In this document: positions 11,682-22,183 of the stretch, piece after piece | How positions within the stretch are numbered: position 1 is the stretch's first letter | Layout of the letters: each line of letters begins with the position of its first letter | Source: Charina bottae | Taxonomy: Eukaryota > Chordata > Lepidosauria > Squamata > Charinaidae | NCBI GenBank assembly: GCA_023362775.1 | Contig: JALMGJ010000015.1 | Location: 8,476,501-8,540,500 of the forward strand | Direction: 5' to 3' | Length of the DNA: 64,000 nucleotides | Translations under genes and position numbers: made by a program | Notes under the pieces: model-generated | Database searches by the model: none | What the model was told of the DNA's origin: nothing | Seen by the model: the letters and a program-made list of their open reading frames with translations, nothing else

Positions 11682-12300
11682 AGTCATAGAAGCCTAGAAC
11701 AGGAACGGGCTGTTGAGGTTACCAAGTTAATCTCTTGGCACACTCCAGGAATCCGCATTAAAGCCTCTGCCTGACTTCTCTATGAAGACATCCAGCAAGG
11801 TGTCGGATTGGTTTTAGGTACGATATTTTCCCCAAGGTTCACCTGAGAATCTGCCTTCCTGTGACTTAAGGCATCCTAACCCAAAGCAATGGAGAATACG
11901 TTCCAGCCTTCTCCTGCGTGATGTCCCTTGAGATGACTTGAGGCCAGGTTCATACAACATGGTAAACTAGGTTAACAAAACAAATTTGCTGTATTTACAT
12001 AACAGGCTGTGCTACACCTGAGGAACCATATTATGGGTTAGCTACATCTGGTTCATACAATGTGCTGAGGCAATGGCTGGGGTTCCCACCATGGGCTGAA
12101 TCACAAACTTCCTACATGAACCTAATGTAGTATGTTGTGTGAACCTAGCCAGAAAGCACTACCCTATCGGTCCCAACCCTCAGCCTTTTCTTCTCATGTC
12201 TAAACACGCTCAATTTCTTCTCATCAGATTAGTCTCAGACCCCTCAAGAGCATCCTTGTTGAACTGGTTCCAGTTGCCCTGAGTCCAGCTTGCAATTGTG
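11682..12300 (-). mobile_element. Decayed CR1-like LINE 3' region, interrupted
   Basis: The left part (tcatagaagcctagaacagg and following) resembles the reverse complement of CR1 3' ends, which carry many tcatagaat words. The right part (cagattagtctcagacccct) resembles a more internal CR1 segment. A separate MITE-like unit (11943-12150) sits between them. Divergence is high, so the call is tentative. Confidence 0.4.
11943..12150. mobile_element. MITE-like unit with GGTTCAYACAACAT termini
   Basis: The left end gccaggttcatacaacat and the right end atgttgtgtgaacctagcc are inverted repeats. Similar fragments occur near 19755-19775, 38160-38185 and 40330-40480. It sits inside the CR1-like fragment, so it is the younger insertion. 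No target duplication could be read. Confidence 0.5.
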
Positions 12301-12355
12301 GTGTGAGTTCATTTGCCAACAGTCTCATCCAATCAATTTGACTCGGGGATGGATG

Positions 12356-12734
12356 CAGGTAGTCCTTAACTTATGACCACCATTGGGACCAGAATTTCCA
12401 TCGTAAGTCATTGCGGTCGTAAGTCAAGTCACAATGTGACCAGACCCAATTTTATGAACATTTTTATGGCGGTCGTTAAATAAATCCAGCTTCCCCAATG
12501 GGCATTTTTTGCTGGAAAACAGCAAAATGCGACCACATGACCGTGGGACGCTGCAACCGGTTGTAAATGCGAGCCAGTTGCCAAGCACCCGAAATGCGAT
12601 CATGTGACTGTGGGGGGATGGTGCAACATTTTGCGATGCTAGGAATTGCTTTACAGCCTGTAAAGCACCCATTCTGAGGCCGTTGTAACTTCAGATCATC
12701 ATTAAACAAAGAGTCATAAGTCAAGGACTACCTG
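12356..12734. mobile_element. TA-flanked MITE (CAGGTAGT termini), copy 2
   Basis: Begins CAGGTAGTCCTTAACTTATG and ends cataagtcaaggactacctg, an inverted repeat pair. The right flank is TA and the left is TG, probably a mutated TA. The interior aligns with the copy at 4046-4412. Minus-strand open frames across it come from the repeat. Confidence 0.78.
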
Positions 12735-13887
12735 TATTTTCAACTGCACTGGTATTTGTCGTGAGGTAAAAACCTCGGTCTGCAGCTTGATTTGCTCAGT
12801 TCCTCTTAAGGCCCCCAAACTTTGTTGGCCAAAATGTTGATCTGTTTGGCAGGTGTACCTATATTATTGCCCTCCCCCCCCCCGCATATCTTTCTTATTC
12901 TGTTCGCCTTCTGTATTGCTGTCCCTCCAAAAGTTAGCCTGGATTTTATGAAGAAGGGCAAAGAATAAATTATAACAGATCCTCCTGAACAACATATCCT
13001 TTGACCAATGTCCCTTCCCTGGAAAGCTACTAAAGACATCGAAACAGGCACAGAGACCCGTGGGCAGTACATACAACTGGACCAGAGCAAAAAGCGCCAT
13101 TTGTGAAGCAGGACTGGAGTTTTCTTTGAGAAATTCAGGGGATTGTCCCTGGAGACAGCTGCAACTTTTGAGAAATGACTTGAGGTGGAAGACTTTCCGT
13201 TCCTCCTTTGCAGATATTAGCAGCTAATTAAGAGTTGGCAAGAGCACCCTGCAGCTTAATCACCAGTCAGCTGAAGAAAAAAAAAGGAGAGGGGGAGGTT
13301 TTTTCTCCTCCAACCTGGAGGTATCATTTTTCTAAAATACAGCAAAATGCCATACTTCTTTCTTAGGTATGTCAGCTGATTGAACAGCATGCCAGGTGTG
13401 TTAAGTTATACTCCTGCTTTTAAGCCATTGCTCTTGCAAAGCAGAAAATATAGTCTCTTCCCTCAAGGCTGCAATCTAAAATGAGACAATACAAAAGGAA
13501 GAAGTGGTGGGGAGGGCAAAGGAAAACAAGAGTCTTTGGGTATGGATGTTATATAGCTCTTACTATATGCAGCAAAGATACCTGGGAATGATCAGTCATT
13601 TTGCTAACTGCAATAGCTACACCTTAATGAGAAAATGTAATTGGGCTCTCAATTAACATGGTGGGTGTGCTTCCCTGCTCTTCTCCTGCTACAGCTCCTT
13701 GGAATGGTTGCTAGGTGACAGTCAGGGTTGGAGATGTGGATTTCTACCTCAGGCAAGCTTTGCAGTTTTAAGGTGGTAATTTTTTTTCCAGGTGATGGTT
13801 GTAAAACACAGAGAAAAAGGTTTCAAGGCCATCCTCCTTCACATCTAATCATGTAGCCCAAATACTTGTGCAGACTTCAAAAATTGA
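12735..13887. other. Unique DNA; possible conserved block near 13185-13275
   Basis: A poly-C run lies near 12873-12883. The stretch 13185-13275 (words gcagatattagcagctaatt and gcagcttaatcaccagtcag) has a mixed composition reminiscent of vertebrate conserved non-coding elements, with a homeodomain-type TAATTA core. That is only an impression. No exon seen. Confidence 0.4.
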
Positions 13888-14061
13888 GGCGGGACTAGAA
13901 CTCACAGTCTCCTGGTTTGCCATTGCCTCCTTCCTGGGGCTGAGAGACAGGGACTGGCCCAAGGTCACCCAGCCGGCTTTCATGCCTAAGGCGGGACTAG
14001 AACTCACAATCTCCCAGTTTCTAGCCTGGTGCCTTTAACTAGTACACTAAACTGGCTCTCA
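13888..14061 (-). mobile_element. CORE/MIR-like SINE, partial dimer
   Basis: Read on the minus strand, it starts gagagccagtttagtgtac, has the CORE-like word gtgaccttgggccagtc, and runs to gaggcaatggcaaac. Then it jumps back to ccaggagactgtgagttcta, an internal word already present upstream. So a second partial copy is fused to the 3' side of the first. It has no BovB-like tail. Confidence 0.75.
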
Positions 14062-16853
14062 CTTTCTGTGATTGCTTTCGAACAATCGCTTTTCTTTTCT
14101 CAGAACTCTAACGCTGCACTCATTCCATCAGACATTTTGCCTTTGTTTTTTTCTTCTTGTGGTTTGGCCTCCAGCTAAAAAAATCTAGCTTTTTCTCCCC
14201 TTCCCTACTTTTAGCTAAAAAGTAGGTTGCTCCTGGGCACCATAATATCAGTTGCACCAGCTCAGAAACTGGGAACATAAGAGTCATGTGTGAATGCAAG
14301 TTAGACTTGTTCCTGGAATGAAAAATTGTATACCACCCCCTTACCTAATGATCTATATTTGCAGAGAGACAGAAAATGCTGCTGTCAGACTATCATAAAT
14401 ACTGTATATGTCTGGGGATCTGTGCTGTTTTGTTTTTTTTAAATCTGCATGATTAGCTACATTTGCATTTATTGCTCCAGTACTACTGTTGACATAGTAA
14501 GTCTCTGTATTGGCAACAATCAGTTATTTTACTTTTTATTTACAAGCTTTTGTGTTGTTACAAGGACTTGCTCACACTTGTGTAGAGCTTGTGAAGACAC
14601 AGGCAAATTGTTTATTTAGATTTACAAAGTTTACAATGCATTTGTTTCAGGTTTCAGCTGTGTTTATTTGCCATTCTCTGTACCTACAGCTATAAATATA
14701 ATGAATCAATACTACTACTACTACTAATACTAATATTTCCAATCCTGATTGGTTTGTGTCTTGGTAGTACAAGGATTAGAACACATTTATTTTGCATGTG
14801 TGTGTCTGTATGCATGTATGCTTTATGTATCTATTTCTATATCTCTATATTTCTATTTATCTGTTTCTCTGTTTCTCTATTTATCTCTATCTCTGTCTCT
14901 ATTTCTCCACATACAGTATGAAAATACACAAAATACACAAACAGATACATATACACTCTGCTTTTTTGTTTGCGGAAGGCTTAAAATGTTTCAGATATTC
15001 AGATTTTAAGAAGACTCAGTGCTGCATTTACTTAATTTATGGGAATTGTGAGAGCCAATTCTAATATCCAAATTTGCTGTCAAGTGTCTCCCTATGGAGG
15101 TGAATTAGCAAAAAGAAATGTTTGCCTGTATGGTATTTCCTTTGTAAAAACTTGAACTTCTGAATTAATAAACCCACTACTCTGTCATGCCTTAAAATTG
15201 ATGTAATGTTTAAATTAGAGTTTTTTAAAAAAATCTAATGTCTGGTTAGCTTGAGTCCCACTTTTGTAGAATATTACCAAACATGAAGGTATTTTCCTGT
15301 GTTCGGATATGCCATTACCTTTTTGTACTTCCTGGGGTGCTGACCTTGATTAAATTATTGGTACTATACCCCTATTACCTTCTTGTACCTTTTGGCATGA
15401 ACTGCATAATCTCTGACCTAGCCTTCTGTATTTTCCATATGCAGAAGGAGATAAAATGCTGAATTTGGCAATTAAAATGCTGTATCTTTGTGACATAAGA
15501 AAGGGGGCAGGCAGGAGAAGAGAGACTTAAAGTAATTTTTTTTGTTTTGTTTTTAAAATCATTTTAAGCCTTCTTTGCCAACTCCCATCAATTATTCTAA
15601 CCTAGGAAACTTTGGAACTTGCCCAAATTCCTCTTATACCAAGGGAAGTAATTTTATGTCATTGCTTGAGCTCATCTATGTGAAATAAACATGTTACTTT
15701 ATTATTTCTTTTAAAATTTAATTTGGATTAAAGAATGACTCCATTTCTTTCCTTTGACACCCCCCTTTTTTAAAATGTTCCATTAGGATTGTGAAGAGGG
15801 GTGTTTATGCAAACACAAACACACACTCACAGAAAATAATTGTTGATCTCCTTAAGCAAACCATAACTTCACCGTTTGGATCATTTAAGAAAAAACAAAA
15901 CAAAAAGGCAAAATATGATTAAGGCTGCAGTGGAGATGCTAATAGTCGTCCTGTGTGCTTTTAAACTTTGTAGGCAAAAAAACACACTAACTCCAGCATT
16001 TCAAACTCCAGAATCAAAGGCTTTTTTTTGCAATCAAGCCCAGAATGGATTCATAGGGTTTATAGTTTATTTCCAACCCCAAATTAAGCATTAATTGATT
16101 AAACCTCTTTATGGGCCCCATTATATTTGTGTGCTTACTTTCAGCTCCAGATCCTCTCCTGGAATGATTCTGTGTGTTGAGTCCAGTTCTCCTTTGCTTG
16201 GGATTCGCTTCCTCTCCCCAAGGCAGTCCATTTAGAAAGGAATGTTTATGAGAACTGCCTGTCAGATGGCATTTTTACAGGTGCTTCAACCCAAAGGTGA
16301 AATATAAAGGCATGCCTTTTCCACATAGGGCTGTTGCTACATGAAAAAGTTCTTCCCTTGTTAGCTTGATAAATAATTTTGCTGGCTAGAACCTGCTGGA
16401 TTTTTATGCCGGCTGTCTGTTTTTTACTTGCTGCAATAAATTCCAGCAGTTGGTGGGCTCAAAAGCTCAGCTTCTCCTTTGGGTGATGGTTGCCTAAAAT
16501 ATTCTGTTTTTATTTTCATTTTTAGCTTGCCACTTAAGCTGGGGCTTTGTGTGCAGGAGCTGGAAATGGTGCATTCGGGTGAGGTGCTTCAGATTGCAGA
16601 TGGCTAGAAGAACAAACTCCCCTTGGAATCTTCCTGTTTGTGAAAAGTGAGGCCCCTTCAGATAGAATCCTAGCAAATCAAGAGAGATATTCCAACTGTT
16701 TCTTTTAAAATATGTGTAGGGTAGTGTTGACAAAAATGATGCCTTTTTCATGAGCACACCAAGGATTTTAAATGACACAACTCCTATTAGCTTAGCAAAG
16801 GTCTTGATGCACACAATAGCCACCTCTTAACAATATAAGCCTAAAGCATTAGG
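14062..16853. other. Unique DNA with TCTATTTCTC-type simple repeat
   Basis: A degenerate T-rich simple repeat (tctatttctctg, tatctctatctctg) spans about 14820-14910. The rest looks single-copy and AT-rich. I see no exon. A stretch around 16080-16330 is less AT-rich and looks unique. Confidence 0.55.
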
Positions 16854-16861
16854 CTATACGT

Positions 16862-17099
16862 CAGAGCTTTCCAAACTTTTCATGTTGGTGACACACTTTT
16901 TAGACATGCATCATTTCGCGACACACTCTTACAGCAGGGCATCATTTTGCAACACACTCCTACAGCAGGGCACAAGGCAGGCACTAGGACCTGTGCGGAA
17001 TCCTGGAAGGGCAGGTTTGGAGGCAGCAGCAGCTGTGACACACCCAGACACTGCAGCCGACACACTAACGTGTCCCGACACACAGTTTGGAAAGCTCTG
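16862..17099 (+). mobile_element. hAT MITE (CAGAGCTTTCCAAAC family), copy A
   Basis: Terminal inverted repeats are CAGAGCTTTCCAAAC and GTTTGGAAAGCTCTG. The 8-bp target duplication ctatacgt is perfect (16854-16861 and 17100-17107). Inside are two 31-bp direct repeats starting catcattt, then one 56-bp unit starting ggcacaaggc. There is no coding potential; open frames across it are repeat by-products. This copy is the source of the 18267-18543 duplicate. Confidence 0.93.
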
Positions 17100-17291
17100 C
17101 TATACGTATAAAAAGTTTGTTCTCAACGCCAGGAGGACGCAGTTAATTGCGCAAACTGTGTATGCATTATAAGGCTTCATGAAACACATATTAATGTTTT
17201 AAAGCATTTTTCAGCAGCTGAATAATACCACCTTATAATAGATGCTCCATCTGATTGCATTTATTTTTATACTCTTTTAATTAAATAAAGT

Positions 17292-17505
17292 AGAGCCAGT
17301 TTGGTGTAGTGGTTAAGGCACTGGGCTAGAAACCGCAAGACTGTGAGGTCCAGTCCCACCTTAGGCACAAAGCCAGCTGGGTGACCTTGGGTCAGTCATT
17401 TTCTCTCAGCCCTGGGAAGAAGGCAATGGCAAACCACTTCTGAAAAACCTTGCCAAGGAAACTGCAGGGACTTTTCCAAGCAGTCTCTGAGAATTGGACA
17501 GAAAA
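17292..17505 (+). mobile_element. CORE/MIR-like tRNA-derived SINE
   Basis: The tRNA-like head is agagccagtttggtgtagtg with an A box TGGTGTAGTGG and a degenerate B-box region (ggtccagtccc). The core word gggtgaccttgggtcagtca resembles the CORE domain of MIR. It ends with gagaattggacag, a worn version of the BovB-like tail. The 3' side runs into possible L2-derived sequence. Confidence 0.8.
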
Positions 17506-18266
17506 AGCCGCCCATCTTATGCAACATAACTGTGGGTGGCTCGCAAATAATAATAAGAACCATAAAAACAGTAACAACATAAAAAACCAACACAGAAACT
17601 CCTGGTGCTTCCAAACACACCACATCCCCATGCATTCACAAAGAACCTTACTGGGTTCCAGCCTCCTGCTACCCCAACACTTGGGTGGTATTTCCCATTT
17701 TGACCTAATCAAATGCCTTTCCGTGGCATTGTTGGAGGTTGATAGGCAGACCTGGAGCTCAACAGTTGGCACCCACTGGAAGGCTAAGCTGGCATTGGTG
17801 GAGGTCCAATTATATACTCCAGGAATTAGAATTGGGACCTTGGTTGTTGCCAAATCAGAGAAGATAACTTGAGTTTCACCCCTATGATTCTAATGCCTCC
17901 TATTCTTCTCAGAATCACTGGATTGCCTTTTTTCTTCCTTGCTTGCCAGGTGTATGTGTGTGTGTTTGTGTTTCCTTTCCTTCTCTTTGTTGTATCCCAG
18001 ATTCCTGTGCTTATCTTTTCAAAAATAACCCTTTTTTCTGCTCCTTAACTTTTTTTCCAATTAGGGATAGGGGAAAACATGCTACTATAGCTAATTCTAT
18101 GTTGATCACAGCAGTGTTAAAGGCACAGTGGCAGTGGGTGGTTGTAAATTAGCAATCCTAGCTGTAGACATTAGTTTGTTTTCAAGATAGCCCATTGTAC
18201 ACCAGTTTATGAAGCACACGTGTGTCATTTAACTGACAAAACACTTTCTTTTTTATCATTAAAAAA
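17506..18266. other. Possible antisense L2 remnant, then unique DNA
   Basis: The minus strand of about 17510-17570 reads gagccacccacagttatg and gatgggcggc, which resembles the conserved L2 3' end. The rest to 18266 is unique-looking. The 153-codon minus-strand frame at 17392-17853 crosses the SINE boundary and is not a gene. Confidence 0.4.
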
Positions 18267-18543
18267 AGCTTTCCAAACTTTTCATGTTGGTGACACACTT
18301 TTTAGACATGCATCATTTCGCGACACACTCTTACAGCAGGGCATCATTTTGCAACACACTCCTACAGCAGGGCACAAGGCAGGCACTAGGACCTGCGTGG
18401 AATCCTGGCAGGGCAGGTTTGGAGGCAGCAGCAGCTGCGACACACCCAGACACTGCAGCCGACACACTAACGTGTCCCGACACACAGTTTGGAAAGCTCT
18501 GCTATACGTATAAAAAGTTTGTTCTCAACGCCAGGAGGACGCA
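18267..18543 (+). repeat. Non-transpositional duplicate of hAT MITE copy A and its flank
   Basis: This stretch matches 16865-17141 over 277 bp with only a handful of differences (for example tgtgcgg versus tgcgtgg, and cctggaagg versus cctggcagg). It lacks the first three bases (CAG) and the left target duplication. It does include the right target duplication (ctatacgt) and 34 bp of copy A's unique flank, up to aggaggacgca. So host DNA was copied together with the MITE; transposase did not move it. A 20-bp tandem pair (ttagttcatttgc...) at 18544-18583 sits right at the distal junction, and an A7 run at the proximal one. Confidence 0.93.
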
Positions 18544-19001
18544 TTAGTTCATTTGCCCAGCCATTAGTTCATTTGCTCAGACCATGGAAAGAAAACCAAG
18601 ACAGACTTTAACAATCAAATAAGGACAGTGATAATTTAGAGTGAGATTCCACAAAGCAGGAGTTCTGGCTGGTAAATAAGTTGACTTGGAAGGCATAAAC
18701 AGATTTGATATGCTCACCTAAATTGCAACCATCCTTGTTAAATGAATCATTTAGGGGCCTCAAATCCAAGCTGCATTTCAATACTAAACCTTTTTTTTTT
18801 TTTAAAGCAATACAATAGCTTTTGGAAGTGTTAAACTAGGCCAAGGACACCAAGTAGCAAGATTTGGACAATATTCTAGCTGTTTCCTAAATAGCTTGGT
18901 ATGCAGTGTATTGACAGCAGAAACTAGAATGATTGATAAAAGGACAAAGGATATGAGCGTACACATACATGCACAAGTAAATATAATTTGCATACTGATA
19001 T
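18544..19001. other. Junction tandem repeat then unique DNA
   Basis: 18544-18583 holds two 20-bp tandem copies beginning ttagttcatttgc. The rest has a T11 run near 18790-18803 and no gene. Confidence 0.6.
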
Positions 19002-19009
19002 ACACAAAT

Positions 19010-19124
19010 CAGGGATGTCTGCAGGACATGGTCAAAAAAATTAAGATGTCAACACACATAAAAAGAGGCAGAGCTTCTACGTCAGTGTCGCTGTTGCCAT
19101 GTTGGATTTTTTGACCACACCCTG
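19010..19124. mobile_element. MITE with CAGGG termini, copy 2, perfect TSD
   Basis: Begins CAGGGATGTCTGCAGGACAT and ends TTTTTTGACCACACCCTG. The 8-bp duplication acacaaat is perfect (19002-19009 and 19125-19132), as for hAT elements. It shares tggtcaaaaaa and its reverse complement with the copy at 2707-2832. The right terminus lacks about 13 bp relative to that copy, a small internal deletion. Confidence 0.87.
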
Positions 19125-19132
19125 ACACAAAT

Positions 19133-20701
19133 GCATACCCATACATATTGCTTGCACACACACACACTCACACTCTCTCTCTCTCACACACACACACACA
19201 GGCATAGCACTACAAAGAATGAGAACCTTTTCTGGCTGGGCACTGCATGTTTATTTTCATCAAGAAATTGCCTTCAAGGGCCATAGAGATTAAGAGAAAA
19301 ACTAAGCAACTTCAGACTGCCAGAGGCTCTATTAATGCTCATTTTTAACTCAAAAAGTGGAAAAAAATGCACCATAGTAATTCGATAGTTTACTGCCCAA
19401 GGTGAGAAGCATGCTCTTGGGGTGAACTTGGTTGTGGAGGAACACAAAGAGGCTGCATGCGACAACCCATGGTTTTTGCCAGTGCTTTGCACATTTTGAT
19501 ATGTACACATGGAAATACACCGATAATGTGATGGAATGAAATTAATATACAAATGCATTTATGACTGGGAGGGAGATATGCAGGATGCAAACATACTATT
19601 AGAGGAATGTTTTCACCCATTAAGTAGGCAGCCAGTTCCTTGTAATCTGATGTTCATTGAAAAGTTTGGGCAGCAGCAAATCTCAGTAGAGGACATAGTA
19701 ATCTTATTCATACCAAGCCAAAACAAACACCATTGTGGCTTAATGAGATGCCCTTGTTCATACAACATGCTAAGACTCAGTGGAGCTTGTTTGATTTTGA
19801 CTTAACAGTTGTAATTTGTAAACCATGGTTTTTCTTATGAGTTGTACAAATGCATAGTCTTTGTCGCTACTGAGTTACTTCCTGGAGTTGGAGAAGCAGT
19901 GATCACTAGGTTCATGCAGGAAGCTAAACCTTCAACCCAACCAAATCCAAGGGCTGCTTTTCTATAACATGCTGGGCTCAAATCCATCAGCTACTGTATA
20001 TTATGGCTTAATGTGCTGGCTGGATCAATGTGCTATGGTAAGGTTGAATTCCCAGAAAATCCACCACCACAGTCTTCCCAACCCATTTAAGTCTGGCATT
20101 ATCTGTTATGCAAACACAGCACTCAGGTCTCTTCTTGGGAGAATCACACTTATCCAGGCATTTTTGCATTTGGGATTAGACATTATAGGGCTGAATAATC
20201 CTTGTTGAAACTAGAACTCCTGGATGAAATTAGTGTTTCATTCACATCAAGGATGAAAATTTGTTTTTTGTTCCTCAAAGAAATAGAATAGACCAACCTG
20301 ATTATAATGAAAGGGAAAAATATTGTCCTTTTCTGAAAGCAATTCATTTGCTTTCCAGGGTGATTAATGAATTAAAGATAGAGTATATTTATTTTATAGC
20401 CTGATTATCTTTGTGTAATAAATCTAAACACCACTATCTGCCAATACTGGAAAACTAGCCTATTTTTCCTCTTTTTAAAAAGCATTACAAGCTAAGTTGG
20501 ACTTCTTATCTCTCCAGTTTTTAAGAAAATAAGATATATTTTTGGCATCATATTACCATGCTTCTTGAAATCCAAACCATAAAGGAAATAAATTAGCCGG
20601 AGGAGTAGCAGAAAACTGTTATACGGAAGTTTTTACTTTTGCTCTGTTTGCAAAAGGAAGAGCTGACGATTGAAATCCTATGGAAATAAGCAATAAGAGA
20701 A
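19133..20701. other. Unique DNA with CA/TC microsatellite and worn MITE
   Basis: A compound CA and TC run occupies about 19155-19200. The word ttcatacaacatgctaagac near 19755-19775 belongs to the GGTTCAYACAACAT family seen at 11943. No gene seen. Confidence 0.55.
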
Positions 20702-20790
20702 TGTGTGTGTGTGCTTACACACACACATATACACACACCTGGAGGAAATCAGGTGGAGAATATATATATTCTCCACCTGATTTCCTCCAA
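20702..20790. repeat. Perfect 50-bp palindrome beside self-complementary GT/AC run
   Basis: 20740-20789 is a perfect palindrome. The 25-base arm starting tggaggaaatcaggtgg is followed with no spacer by its exact reverse complement, with ATATATATA at the centre. Just upstream, gtgtgtgtgtg (20703-20713) can pair with acacacaca (20718-20726). The DNA could extrude a cruciform, or the RNA could form a long hairpin. No transposon ends are seen. Confidence 0.95.
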
Positions 20791-21265
20791 GTTTTTAAAA
20801 TGTTTAAAATGGGATTGGATAAGGAACAATGATATCTACCTGATTGTTTCCTACCGTTGAGCAGTGTACTGGAGTTGACATTGTGGTGGCACAAATTTCC
20901 AATGTCTTTTTGCAAGTAGATTTCATGCCATTCAATGGAATCTGTTGAATGTAGTATGAATAAATTGCAATTACAGACAGAGGAGAAGTGGATTCAAATG
21001 ACCATTATTAAGAATTTTAGTGCCAAGAGATTTTATCTCCTCACCATCCTACTAGTTCTGAATGCATCCCATTTCCCATTCACTTGTTAACAGGAGTCCC
21101 TGAGTATCTCAAGAACTTTCCCTTGAGAAATTGCTGCAGAGCAGTTCTGGAGAACACTAGGCATTTCATTAGAGCATCTAGTGTTCTGCTGAAAATTCAT
21201 TTCCTTCAATTATTAAGAAAAAGGTGAAGTCTTACTCAAGTCAAGGTCAGCCCTTCATGACTCTA
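20791..21265. other. Unique DNA, no gene seen
   Basis: Single-copy-looking AT-rich sequence with no recognised feature. Confidence 0.6.
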
Positions 21266-21692
21266 TAGATGCCCATGTTGTTTTCTTGGCAATGATATGC
21301 AAGTGGGCACCATTGCCTTTTTTGTGAAGTTTGTTCACCTTCCTAGTCTGGCCTACACTACACTCTGGGACAGAGCTTTCGAACCTGTGTGTCGCAAGAC
21401 GTTAGTGTGTCGGCTGCAGTGTCTGGGTGCATTGCGGCGGCTGCTGCCTCCGAGCCCTGCCAGGATTCCGCGCAGGTCCTAGTGCCTGCCTTGTCCCTTG
21501 CTGCCTCCAAACCTGCTGTGATTCCGCACAGGTCCTAGTGCCTGCCTTGTGCCCTGCTGTAAGAGTGTGTCGCGAAATGATGCCCTGCTGTAAGAGTGTG
21601 TCACCAACATGAAAAGTTTGGAAAGCTCTGCTCTGGGATTTCTTGGTATTGTCCCATCTGGCTATTAACCAAGGCTGAACCTGCTTGTTTGT
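21266..21692 (-). mobile_element. SINE with 5S-rRNA-like head, copy 1, split by a hAT MITE
   Basis: On the minus strand, 21692-21639 reads aagcaggttcagccttggtt then gatgggaca, matching the 5S rRNA core (AAGCAGGGTCGGGCCTGGTT ... GATGGGA). The body resumes at 21362-21266 (tgccattgcc, ttttcttggcaatgat on the plus strand), shared with copy 2. The hAT MITE at 21371-21630 interrupts it and duplicated ctctggga. It is worn and should be immobile. Confidence 0.7.
21371..21630 (-). mobile_element. hAT MITE (CAGAGCTTTCCAAAC family), copy C, two units
   Basis: Termini are CAGAGCTTTCGAAC and GTTTGGAAAGCTCTG, with a perfect 8-bp duplication ctctggga (21363-21370 and 21631-21638). It is inverted relative to copy A. 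The 56-bp internal unit is present about twice. Open frames across it are repeat by-products. Confidence 0.92.
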
Positions 21693-21744
21693 TTGTTTGT
21701 TTTTTTGAGATTGCCAACAGTTGGCTAGGTGCAATCCCCTGATG

Positions 21745-21965
21745 AGGACAGATAAAGTGTTTCTTGAGTCAAGCTGAATTCTGGGTTTACCTGGGTGCAC
21801 TGATATTGTTTCCTTGGCAACAATACAGAAGTGGCTTGCCATTGCCTTCTTCCAGGATGCCTGTGCTGCTGGTATTCCCTGTGCTACTAGCCAGGCCTGA
21901 CCCTGCCTTGCTTAAAGATCACCCAAGGCTGATCTGGTGCTACCACCTGCTACAAGGCCACAGAG
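21745..21965 (-). mobile_element. SINE with 5S-rRNA-like head, copy 2
   Basis: Reading the minus strand from about 21949 to 21861 gives gatctttaagcaaggcaggg, tcaggcctggctagtag, then agggaataccagcagc. These follow the order of vertebrate 5S rRNA (GATCTCGGAAGCTAAGCAGG, TCGGGCCTGGTTAGTA, GGGAATACCGGGTGC). About 13 bases (the GATGGGAGACC segment) are missing. The 3' body (21860-21745) matches copy 1. A 5S head would supply the type 1 Pol III promoter. It is not a functional 5S gene because the 5' part and an internal segment are lost. Confidence 0.78.
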
Positions 21966-22033
21966 CAACAGAACAACCCCTGTCTGCTCACTGTAAAGCT
22001 GCTTTTCTGAAACACAATTCACGAGAAGGCTGC

Positions 22034-22183
22034 CAATGAATGAATGAATGAATGAATGAATGAATGAATGAATGAATGAATGAATGAATTGTAAACCAAT
22101 TGTAAACCGCCCAGAGTCTACCATGGTAGAGATGGGTGGGGATAAATTCAAATAATGAATGAATGAATGAATGAATGAATGAA
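22034..22183 (+). repeat. (AATG)n arrays around an L2 3' end
   Basis: (AATG)n runs at 22034-22088 and 22158-22183. Between them, 22090-22157 reads gtaaaccgcccagagtcta and gagatgggtggggataaatt, the conserved 3' end of L2 LINEs. The second array is the L2 tail and also touches the 3' end of the opposite-strand LINE at 22184. Confidence 0.85.

Noticed and set aside
17392..17853. 153-codon minus-strand frame
   Set aside because: Crosses the boundary of a CORE-like SINE into unrelated sequence, has overlapping frames on the other strand, and no known domain.
21861..21949. 5S rRNA gene
   Set aside because: Lacks the 5' part and about 13 internal bases, and continues into a SINE body shared with another copy.
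22034..22183. CRISPR-like regular repeats
   Set aside because: Simple (AATG)n microsatellite around an L2 tail in a vertebrate genome, without spacers.
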